Origin: Alitta virens
Taxonomy: Eukaryota > Annelida > Polychaeta > Phyllodocida > Nereididae
Assembly (NCBI GenBank): GCA_932294295.1
Contig: OW028576.1
Location: 46,780,628 to 46,844,627 of the forward strand
Direction: 5' to 3'
Length of the DNA stretch: 64,000 nucleotides
The notes below the pieces were generated by a model, which searched no databases, had not been told where the DNA came from, and was given only the letters and a program-made list of their open reading frames with translations. The position numbers and the translations under genes are program-made. This document shows positions 36,153 to 44,943 of this stretch, in pieces; the stretch's first letter is position 1, and each line of letters starts with the position of its first letter.

Positions 36153-37460
36153 ATGAGTCGTGACAGTGTGCCTGATAATGCAATGATGGGTGTTACACCT
36201 CAGCTAGATTTATTTCAACCGCCCATTATTCAAAACGGTATTGAAAGAAATATCATAATAGAGTATAGACCTACTTCACAGATTAGTTCACAAGAGGCAC
36301 CAGTATCATTTGTTTTGGGGGGTGACTCTAAACATTACCTTGACCTCAGAAAAACAAAATTGTATGTTAAAGCTAAAGTGACAAGAGAAGATGGCACAGC
36401 TGTGCCAAAAGATGAAAAGGTAACCACAACTAATCTGACTCTGCATTCAATGTGGAATCAAATTGATATCAAAATATCAGGTCATTCTTTATCTTTATCA
36501 GACAATGCCTATGCATATAAAAGCTATATACAAACGCTATTAAAATCGTCAAGTGATGTTAAGGATTCACAGTTATGCGCACAGATGTATTATAGTGATG
36601 ACGGCAATATGGAAAAATGTGCATTAAATACAGGGGCCGCTAGCAGGATGAAACTCTTTGCCGAAAGTGCTAGTGTGGAAATGGAGGGTCCTATTTTAGA
36701 AGACATATGCCAAACATCACGGTATATTTTGAATAATACGCAAGTAGAACTAAAACTGTTCAGATCAAGACCTGAATTTATAATTTTAACTGAAACTGAA
36801 AATAAATATAAATTACACATAGAAGACATTTGCCTTAAAGCGTGTTATGTGGATGTTAATCCAGGTGTTATTACAGGGCATGCAAAGGCACTTGAGAAAT
36901 CTAATGCAATTTATCCCTTTGTCAGAGTTCAAATGAAGTCTTTTAATGTCAGTACAGGAAGTAGACAATTCTGTTTTGAAAACTTATTCAACACAGAGTG
37001 TCCTACCAAAGTTCTAGTAGCTTTTGTTGAAAGTGATAGTTTCAGTGGCAATTTTAAGAAAAACCCTTTTAACCTGCAACATTTTAAATTGAACGAGATA
37101 GAGCTTTGTTGCGATGGCACAAGTGTACCTTCAAGACCAATGAAGTTTAACTTTGATGATGAGGGTCGCGAGGTAGTGACACCTTATCTTAGATTGCATG
37201 AATGTCTGGGTGGTCATTGCAACTCAACATTTGGTACAGGTTTAACAATGGAAATGTTTTCTAAGGGTCATTCTATTTACTCGTTTCCAGTGTACGGGGC
37301 GGGAGGTGAAGGAAGTTTTATGGAAGTTAAAAAGAGTGCTAATGTTAGAATACAGGGCACATTTGCAAATGCTTTAACACAAGCAGTAACTATCGTTATT
37401 TATGGGGAGTTTCCATCTGTGGCTGAAATTGAGGGTAGTAGGAATGTAATAGTAAATTAA
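36153..37460 (+). CDS. major capsid protein (double jelly-roll, hexon-like)
   Basis: 435 aa, intact. The N-terminus (PPIIQNGIERNIIIEYRP, then YLDLRKTKLYVKAKV) is the hallmark of the Polinton/adintovirus major capsid, annotated in many animal genomes as F54H12.2-like protein. Two successive beta-rich halves fit a double jelly roll. A C-terminal glycine-rich stretch (FPVYGAGGEGSF) and IVIYGEFPS end motif are also usual. It would form the icosahedral shell. Length is in the normal range for animal Polintons. No frameshift or stop. Confidence 0.92.
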   Translation: MSRDSVPDNAMMGVTPQLDLFQPPIIQNGIERNIIIEYRPTSQISSQEAPVSFVLGGDSKHYLDLRKTKLYVKAKVTREDGTAVPKDEKVTTTNLTLHSMWNQIDIKISGHSLSLSDNAYAYKSYIQTLLKSSSDVKDSQLCAQMYYSDDGNMEKCALNTGAASRMKLFAESASVEMEGPILEDICQTSRYILNNTQVELKLFRSRPEFIILTETENKYKLHIEDICLKACYVDVNPGVITGHAKALEKSNAIYPFVRVQMKSFNVSTGSRQFCFENLFNTECPTKVLVAFVESDSFSGNFKKNPFNLQHFKLNEIELCCDGTSVPSRPMKFNFDDEGREVVTPYLRLHECLGGHCNSTFGTGLTMEMFSKGHSIYSFPVYGAGGEGSFMEVKKSANVRIQGTFANALTQAVTIVIYGEFPSVAEIEGSRNVIVN

Positions 37461-37516
37461 GTGAGATGACTCATAACTACTATTTATTTTATTTTAGAAA
37501 TAGCTGAAAGGAAACC

Positions 37517-38209
37517 ATGGGTCCTATAATACAACAGGATGATCAAGGTCATTGTTATATACCTTTTGAATCACCCATTTCATTAACAGTATGCGGATCA
37601 TCAAACTCTGGAAAATCTACATTTATAGCAGCTTTATTGGACAACAAAAGTAAAATGTTTACACCTGAGCCACAAGAAATAATATTTGTTTATTCTGCGT
37701 GGCAGCCGTTGTATTATAGGCTAGAAAGGACGGTACCAAATATAAAATTTATGAATAGAATTCCAACAAAATCTGAAGTTGTACAAATGACTGAAGATTT
37801 AGAACATAGAATGATGATACTTGACGATCAAATGACTCAACTTTCATCATGTCCTGACATTACAGAGTATTTTACTGTCTTCAGTCACCACAGAAATCTT
37901 TCATGTATTTTAGTATTGCAGAATGCATTATATCAAGCCCAGTGTGTAAGGGACATATCATACAATGTTCAAGGTATGATTATATTTAGAAATCTTAGGT
38001 CTCCCCAACAGGTTGGAATTTTAGCCACTCAAATGTTTCCTGGAAAAAAAAGAAAATATTTTTTAGACGCCTATAAACAGGCATGCCTTGACAGGCAGTT
38101 TGGTTATCTATATTGTGATATAAACCCAAGAAATGATATGAAGTATCAGTTGAGAACTGACATCCTACCAGGTCAAGACACCATAATATTTTTACCTAAA
38201 GCAGCCTAA
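37517..38209 (+). CDS. FtsK/HerA-type genome packaging ATPase
   Basis: 230 aa. Walker A is GSSNSGKST (residues 27-35), Walker B is MMILDDQM (about 100-107), and a downstream SHHRNLSCILVLQN segment corresponds to the sensor/motif after Walker B in A32-like packaging ATPases. It would pump genome DNA into capsids. Placed directly after the major capsid gene, as in other Polintons. Its stop overlaps the next start (TAATG). Confidence 0.92.
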   Translation: MGPIIQQDDQGHCYIPFESPISLTVCGSSNSGKSTFIAALLDNKSKMFTPEPQEIIFVYSAWQPLYYRLERTVPNIKFMNRIPTKSEVVQMTEDLEHRMMILDDQMTQLSSCPDITEYFTVFSHHRNLSCILVLQNALYQAQCVRDISYNVQGMIIFRNLRSPQQVGILATQMFPGKKRKYFLDAYKQACLDRQFGYLYCDINPRNDMKYQLRTDILPGQDTIIFLPKAA

Positions 38210-38523
38210 TGAAAGATTTTGACAAATTTTTCGATTTGGTAAAGGTTATAACTACCTCTGATGATAAAGCTGTAAAAGCTATTATTAAAACATCTCCTGA
38301 GCAGTTTATCAAATTCATAGGCGATATATCCTTAAATATTTTATATGAAATAATACCGCTCACTGTATATTATTTAGATAAATTAAATAAACATTCAAGC
38401 ATTGTTAGAAAAATAGGTTCTAGAAGATTGAAGTCTAGAAAGAGACGGATTTTATGCACCAGATATAGTCAAATTGTTTCAGTATTACTAAAAGCATCTT
38501 ACAATTATTTATATACGCAGTAA
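38209..38523 (+). CDS. small basic Polinton protein
   Basis: 104 aa. Starts within the TAATG overlap with the ATPase gene, implying coupled expression. The first half is helical with an IPLT motif (YEIIPLTVYYLDKLNKHSS). The second half is basic (RKIGSRRLKSRKRRI). Similar ~100-aa proteins follow the ATPase in many Polintons and adintoviruses. Possibly a minor virion protein; function unknown. Confidence 0.6.
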   Translation: MKDFDKFFDLVKVITTSDDKAVKAIIKTSPEQFIKFIGDISLNILYEIIPLTVYYLDKLNKHSSIVRKIGSRRLKSRKRRILCTRYSQIVSVLLKASYNYLYTQ

Positions 38524-38525
38524 AT

Positions 38526-39074
38526 ATGGCCCAGGCGCATGTTATGATATCTACTGATGAATATAATAGATTATTACAGAGACTTAAAGACTATGACAAT
38601 GCAATGGATGGTCAGGTTCAGAGGGGGGCGAATTTACAGGGCAACACTACCGATAACATAAGCAGGCCAGATAAATCTTCCCGGAGTGAAAGGGATTTAA
38701 GTAAAAATAGCAAACCTAGTAATGCGACCAGTAGCTATAATAAAAAAGAATCTGTTAAAACGGAAAACAAAGATCTTGAAAACGAATTTAAAAATCTACT
38801 AAAAAGTGTTGAAGAATTAAAGACACAAACTGCAAGTCTCAAATCAGTAAAACAACCTTCTAGAAAACGTAATAATCCGCGTTCAGACAAAGACAGTAAT
38901 CCTGACTCCAAAAAACGTAAAACCAAAGTGGCTACTTCAAAAACTAAGAAAATTACCAAAAAGGAAATAGCTGCTAAGTTAGTACCACCTGGTATCAGAC
39001 AAGCACAAACTAAAGCTGCTAAGAATACATCAAGACAAAAAGAGACAGATATAAAAACTTGGCTATCTGTATAA
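38526..39074 (+). CDS. basic coiled-coil core-like protein
   Basis: 182 aa. Starts with an ISTDEYNRLLQRL helix, has a heptad-like segment (ENEFKNLLKSVEELK, about residues 84-98), then a long lysine/arginine-rich region with nuclear-localisation clusters (KKRKTKVATSKTKKITKK) and a short C-terminal tail. It begins 3 bp after the previous stop. DNA-binding core protein by charge and synteny; a scaffold protein is an alternative. Confidence 0.6.
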   Translation: MAQAHVMISTDEYNRLLQRLKDYDNAMDGQVQRGANLQGNTTDNISRPDKSSRSERDLSKNSKPSNATSSYNKKESVKTENKDLENEFKNLLKSVEELKTQTASLKSVKQPSRKRNNPRSDKDSNPDSKKRKTKVATSKTKKITKKEIAAKLVPPGIRQAQTKAAKNTSRQKETDIKTWLSV

Positions 39075-39353
39075 ACATACAACATTTCCCACAACGCAGT
39101 AGGTAGTATAATTTTAATAGCTCTTACAATCCATGGTATGCCTGTTAGTAAAGTTAGGACAAAGATGCTTCATTGTTTTGGGGGGTAAATTGTTTGCGAT
39201 TGGCTAGAAGTTTAGTTAGAATGAATCTGAGTGGTTGTTGGATTATAACGTCATGGTACTGCCTCCAAAATACGTCACAAGGTCTTCTGTTAAAAGAAAT
39301 GGCCAGCACTATTGTAAAACACAAGTGAACTTCTTCTTCTGAATTTTACAACA

Positions 39354-40615
39354 ATGAGAGGCAAGGGCAAGTCCAAGGCACCAATCGAAACTATTGTATT
39401 GGACGAGAGCGAAGAAAGTGCGTCTGAGGCAACTTCAGCTCCAGTTAAAAAACACAAAATGGACAGGAACTCAAATGGACCTGAAGAAGAGGCAGAAGCT
39501 TCTACTTCGTCTGGAGCATGCGGTGGACCGCTCCCGGAGAAAGAGAGACCTGGGTTCGAACCTAAACCAAAGGGCAATTCAGCCTCATCATTAGCATCTG
39601 CTGCTCTTGTGTCACCAGGTAAGTTCTTTTGTTTTTTCACTCATTTGTTGTTATGCTTAAATTACTTCTTTCTCACAATGATATTAATTGACGCACTTTT
39701 AAAAGTATACATCCCTCCCTGTTGCGTGGAATTATATATTTAGCGATGTATGACCATACATTATTTAATACGGTGAACGCTTGTGAATTATGTACAGCGC
39801 TAAATATTTAATTATGTACAACTGTACATTATTTCAACACTGAACACCGGTGATTGATGTAAAGTATTAAATAATATAATATACATACATAAATTATTAA
39901 ATAATTCGTTAGTACATATGTATATTTAATGGTTAGTTTATAATAATTATGTGATATAATTGTATTTATAGGAAATTTTGCTGATGAAATCGATGAAGAC
40001 GTTCCAGCAAATACAGTATGTGACGCTATTCCGGAGGCGCCTCCTCTCGAGCCAATGGTGCTCAGTGAAGTCAGCAATATCCTACTTCTAAGGCCTCGTG
40101 CAATATTAGCTTTTCCCCTGGGCTATAGGGGTCGCTACATCGTTCTTTCTTCTTTCGGCGAAACAATGGGGCTGCATATCCGTGAGTTCCAGAATACGGC
40201 AAGTGGGGCAAAGTTTCCCACGAAAAGAGGTGTTAGGATGACACCTATGCAAGTCGCAGATTTACGGTATCACCTCCCAGAAATTAGAAACATTATGTAT
40301 AGCATGAGGCCTGGTAGGACCTATCACTTTGGGAAGCATTTGTTTATCAATGTTAACAACGATTTTGGTGCCAGTGCAGATTTGAGGCACTTTTTCACTC
40401 TAGCTAATGAGGATAATAGACTACAGCCGACCAGGCGTGGTATCAAATTATCCGTCATAGAAATTGAAGCCATCATTTGGGCTCTTCCGAGATTTGCTGA
40501 AGTATGGCCTGAATTTGATGCCATTGATGAACCGTGCTTTGTTCGACACATGAGATGTCAAGGTCAAACAGAGTACATGGAATGCCCTCACTGTAACCCT
40601 GAATATCTTATTTAA
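39354..40615 (+). CDS. spliced protein with two tandem PC4-like domains
   Basis: Two exons: 39354-39618 (donor GTAAGT) and 39972-40615 (acceptor TATAG). The 353-bp intron is phase 1 and the product is 302 aa. Exon 1 encodes a low-complexity acidic/serine region. Exon 2 encodes two copies of a PC4 (p15 coactivator) type ssDNA-binding fold: copy 1 has GRYIVLSSFG, HIREF, FPTKRGVRMTPMQ; copy 2 has FGKHLFINVNNDFG, ADLRHFF, PTRRGIKLSVIE. A CPHC motif ends the protein. PC4 proteins bind ssDNA and help transcription or replication, so this could be the element's ssDNA-binding protein or a late transcription factor. The domain call is by pattern. Confidence 0.7.
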
Positions 40616-41643
40616 TTTAATGTTACATAGTGTGTGTATCAATAATAGAAGATATTACTTGAGTAATCGTTATAAGAGTAGGTTATGAAGCCTATTCTTT
40701 ATCTTGGCTGAGTTTTACTTGTTTAATTAGTACATGGAATGTCCTCTATGCAACCTTGAATTTCTTATATAATCACACTTACTGTCACTTATATAATTGT
40801 CACAGAATATATATGCTAGAGTAATAATTCATGTCACTTATATAATTGTGACAGAATATATATGCTAGAGTAATAATTCAGTAGATTACGTTATGAAGTC
40901 TATTATTTATCCTGGCGGAGATTTACATGTTTTCAGTCATACATTAAAATGATACTGTTGTGATGTTTAAAATGTATTCATTTACGTAATAAAATGTTCT
41001 GATCTAAAACATGGCCTTTTACCTGTGTTGGGAACGGTGGTGATATATTTTTATATATAAATATATTTTGAAAGAGTGATTGACTTTGCAATATAATAAG
41101 AAAAAGATGAAGAAGAAGAAGAAGACAAACGTGATATGAGATTAATTGTGAGTTTGATAAATATATCCCTGAAATGAGCAGAATAAGTACACTTTTAGAA
41201 ATACTAAGTGGTAGTGTTAGCGACACTTACTATAACTGAAATGCATTAGAATTTTAAAATGCTTCAACTCTGAACACTTTTGAAATATAAATGTGTAGTA
41301 GTATTATTCACTTTAAATGCTCAACTTAAAATGTTCAGAAACGTCCTATATAATTCCCATGTGATACAATAACAAGATCACAACTTAATTGCATTTAAAA
41401 TACCAGGTGTAGATTTAAGAATACAATTAAGTCATTATGCTTAACAATGTCTGTTAAGTATGTTTACAATATACCGAAGAGTCAGACAATCAACATGCGC
41501 ATTTGTTTTGTCTGGCAATAATGAATTAAGTAGACATCCTTAAATTTAAGTTAGTCTTTAATATCAGAACAACTTTTGAAACAGCAGTGTTCACATGTGT
41601 AAATTACAGAGCTGTCTAAAAATGGAGTTTATTTCACAGATAA
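40616..41643 (+). other. non-coding gap with duplicated gene tail
   Basis: At 40728-40772 the 3' coding end of the PC4-like gene is repeated (YMECPLCNLEFLI followed by TAA), and the following ~50 bp are again duplicated (TGTCACTTATATAATTGT at about 40785 and 40833). The remainder is AT-rich with no gene. Convergent 3' ends of the PC4-like gene and the minus-strand glycoprotein gene meet here. Confidence 0.7.
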
Positions 41644-43988
41644 TTATTTTCTACATAGAGGAGTTGTAGTATCAACATTCAGTCTTCGTTGAATATGAGT
41701 GCTTGCTCTAAGCCTCATGCGGTGAAATCTAGGGTCTTCCACAATTTCGTCGTAAGGAGCACATAAGTCTACATCGCGCATTTCATCCGCACTTCGAGAA
41801 TGACCCGGACTGCGGGGTAAGTCTGGGTCTCGGCAACACAGTGAACCTCTATTTGACTGACTTTGACCAAAGGTCAAACAAACTCTATTATTTACTGTAT
41901 CATGTTGTGCAAATACCCTTAAAGCTGTCGGTGTTACAATGTCATTTCTTAATGTCACACTATCGTTTGCAATGGACATAGGCGGAGCAGAGGGCGCGTG
42001 AACTTGTGCCCTCGTATAACCGTCGTCGGTACAGATTGATGATGAAAAAACTGCCGGAGATGAGGCTGTTAATGAACTAAACACGTGTTCTGGAAAATTG
42101 TGAAGAATGGGTGAACATATTACTGGCGAAGTTTGATACAAGAAAGTTTCCAATTCTTCAGGGCTAGCTGACTCAATTTCCGTCATCGGGATGTACTGGT
42201 CTTGTGAAGAGTATACCTGTATTGAAGTATATATAACAATATAATTGTACTGTTATTAAATTAATTTAAGTAATGCTTGGAATTATAATTTTAAAATAGG
42301 CATAATTTAAGTAACGTGTTTACTATAATTTTAAAATAAGAATAATTTAAGTAATGCGTTTATTATAATTTTAAAATAACAATAACTTTAGGGTTGTATT
42401 ATATTATGATTTAGAATATTAAATAATTAAGAATTGCATTATATTTAATTTAAAAATAAGAAATATACTTACATCATTTTGACGACGTTTTTTAAACAAT
42501 TTAAATAATTTATATAGCGAGGCAAAAATCCCTGCAGAAACAAACGATATTGACAAACTGCCTCCAATGGAAATTCCAACAATTTCACCTTCTAGGTTTT
42601 CTGAGGGCTCAATACTAATTTTAATTTTGGGCTTATCATCATCGGGATTTTCCTGTAAAAGAAATTAAAGATGGAAAATCCAAAACAGCAATGTTAATAT
42701 AAAGATAAATACTTGTTTGATGTAAATAAGCATTACTATAAATACTTACCAATTTAGTTGATATCTTGGGGGTATAATTAAAGATTGCCATCTGACTAGA
42801 AACTATGCGCATTGCAGTTGTGGTCTGGGGGGCTCATTTGTCCAGTAACCTTTCCAGTATTACTCTGTATAGTAGAACGCGAAGAAATAGCTACATTAGG
42901 CTGCATAGTACTAGTTAGAGTAACATGTAGATTTCTAAAGAGAGTACTACCTAGACTGCTAGGTTGTGTACTAGATATAGTATGCAATATAGTGCTTAGC
43001 GCAGTATTAGCGACAGTCCTAGGTAAAGTACTGGCAACAGTAGTAGGTAAAGTACTAGATATAGAACTTGTCAACACACTGTCAACATTGTCTGGTACAT
43101 TACTCACTACAGTACCAACAACAGTACTATGCGCATTGGACTGTGCATTGTTATTACTGTCACTGTCAGAAAGGTTTGCTGTGGTGTAATCATTTTCCTC
43201 AACACTCTGAGATGCAAAATCCTGTAAGAAAAAATACTTGTGTTACGCATTATATGCAGTAATTTTAGAAATATATGAGTCTATAATTTGGCAACAGCCC
43301 TAATGTGTCTAGGCTTTTTTTAAAAAAGAATAGAACATAGCCTCGAATATAACTGTGAAGTTTACAGTTGCCCTATAAGCCTGTTGTATAATAATCTCTA
43401 TAATGTTGTTTTATTTAAGCTTTAGTGTACCTAGATTTAAGATAATAGGATTAAGTTTGAATAAATGCACATTTTAATTAATATTTACCTCTGATGTAGT
43501 AGATGTCAATGTAGCATTTTTGAAATTTAACTCTGTTGTAGTAGATATCGATGTAGCATTTTTGAAATTTAAATTTCGGGTGACAAACAGTTTCTGTTAA
43601 CGAGAAAAATATATAACTAAATAATTGTATGAAATAATTTGTATTACAATTTATAACTGTGTTAATTATTAAGATAACTCACCTTACATTCATCTGGATA
43701 TATTTCTAAAGGTTTCCAGCTAATCCTTTTCAAAATTATTATAGGACAACCAAAGGGATATTTCACAGTAATCGTTGTTTCTGTGCAGCCTGTCATGTCA
43801 ACTATTCCTTTTCGTGTTAAAACGATTATTGTTGCATCTATTCCACAAAATGCAGGTGAAATAACTATCCTCATTCCAGAGCATATAGTAGAAGTGTCGC
43901 TTGTCTTGACACATTTAAATTTCGAGCAATTTCCATGTATAGAAAAAATTGCAAATAAAGCCGCAATGTGCAATGCAAAGACCTTCAT
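41644..43988 (-). CDS. type I membrane glycoprotein with Ser/Thr-rich stalk, 5 exons
   Basis: Minus-strand exons: 43988-43683, 43593-43489, 43221-42750, 42652-42473, 42216-41644, all GT-AG and phase 0. Parts: signal peptide (MKVFALHIAALFAIFSIHG); a Cys-containing ectodomain of ~80 aa; a stalk exon with an internal repeat (NFKNATS twice, N-glycosylation sites); a long Ser/Thr/Val-rich mucin-like exon; a transmembrane helix (IVGISIGGSLSISFVSAGIF) followed by KKRRQ; and a ~190-aa cytoplasmic tail. Roughly 544 aa. The third exon is 472 nt, one base too many for its phase; the shift lies at a C6 run (plus-strand G6 at 42827-42832), so either a frameshift or a sequence error. An element-encoded surface protein, possibly for attachment or host interaction; no family recognised. 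Confidence 0.68.
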
Positions 43989-44217
43989 TACTTCTTTTCT
44001 TGTATTGAAAGAACTCCCCTCCAGGTAATTAAGCCGTCATGCATGATTTAACTTATTTACAGCCACCAGATGTCACTGTGTGATTTATTCATATCAGAAG
44101 CCACCTACCGGATTTTTCTTGACTTTAATTAAATATTAGTGACTAAAGGATCTCTTGCCATTTCGCAGTTAGAAATACATGAGAGAAGTGTGTTTCTTTT
44201 TGTACTGAAGAATCAAA
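43989..44217. promoter_or_regulatory. divergent intergenic region
   Basis: 229 bp separates the start of the leftward glycoprotein gene (43988) from the rightward small membrane protein gene (44218). Both 5' ends face it, so it must hold both promoters. No clear TATA box seen. Confidence 0.4.
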
Positions 44218-44547
44218 ATGAGGTCTACAGATGGTCAGAGTGAAAGAATTGAAGACGGTTGCAATCCTACATTTGTCACTATAGATTTACCAAACAGAAA
44301 AATGGAAAATGATATAATTGCACAGTCTCTGGGTAAAAGACCTTTATTACCAGTCAAATTAGGCAATAAACAAAGTCATAAATTTATAACGCTGCTATTG
44401 CTTACCATAATATCTGTTTCAGGGCTAATTGGGATGTTAAAACCTACATATAACAATGAAAGATTTGATTATCACCCTCGTTTAGAGGCACTAAACTCTT
44501 TAACAAATTTTTCTATACTAAATGGTACTATAAAGGTATTTTATTAA
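44218..44547 (+). CDS. small type II membrane protein
   Basis: 109 aa. About 58 polar residues without a signal peptide, one transmembrane helix (FITLLLLTIISVSGLIGML, about residues 61-79), then a short outer segment with an N-glycosylation site (NFSILNGT). This predicts N-in, C-out topology. A GTATTT donor-like site just before the stop (44536) could splice onward in phase 0 to the exon at 45125, so a longer product is possible. Divergently transcribed from the glycoprotein gene; a joint membrane function is inference. Confidence 0.5.
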   Translation: MRSTDGQSERIEDGCNPTFVTIDLPNRKMENDIIAQSLGKRPLLPVKLGNKQSHKFITLLLLTIISVSGLIGMLKPTYNNERFDYHPRLEALNSLTNFSILNGTIKVFY

Positions 44548-44943
44548 TTATATGTCTTGCATTGCATCTCACATATATACCCTCCCTACAGTTTAACAAC
44601 TTTCCTAACTCAGAATTGTTTAGCAGCTTTAAATGGTGAATCATCAGGTTGAATACCCCTACCCTTCCCATTTAACAATTTATAGGGGCTTTGTTTAGCA
44701 TATAAATAAACTGCAGTGAAAAAGTGTAGCAGTTTGTTACTTGTCTTGATGAGAGACCTCCCATATACTGGTAGACAACACTGGGACAATTTGGTTAAAG
44801 ATTGACACAAAAGCTTTGCACCGTTTGCAAATGGAGCTTTAAGGATTATATTCAGATGTTGGATAAATAACTTCCTTATAATGTACCAACGACAGAGTAA
44901 ATAACATTATTATAGTGCACAAAAAACAAAAAAAACAACGACA
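44548..44943 (+). other. non-coding gap upstream of the polymerase first exon
   Basis: No gene seen. It presumably holds the polymerase promoter and 5' UTR. A minus-strand open frame (44610-44810) has no support. Confidence 0.5.

Noticed and set aside
39540..39570. Perfect tRNA B-box-like GGTTCGAACC in the first PC4-gene exon
   Set aside because: No A box at the right distance and no cloverleaf; most likely a coincidence in coding sequence, though a SINE-derived exon piece cannot be excluded.
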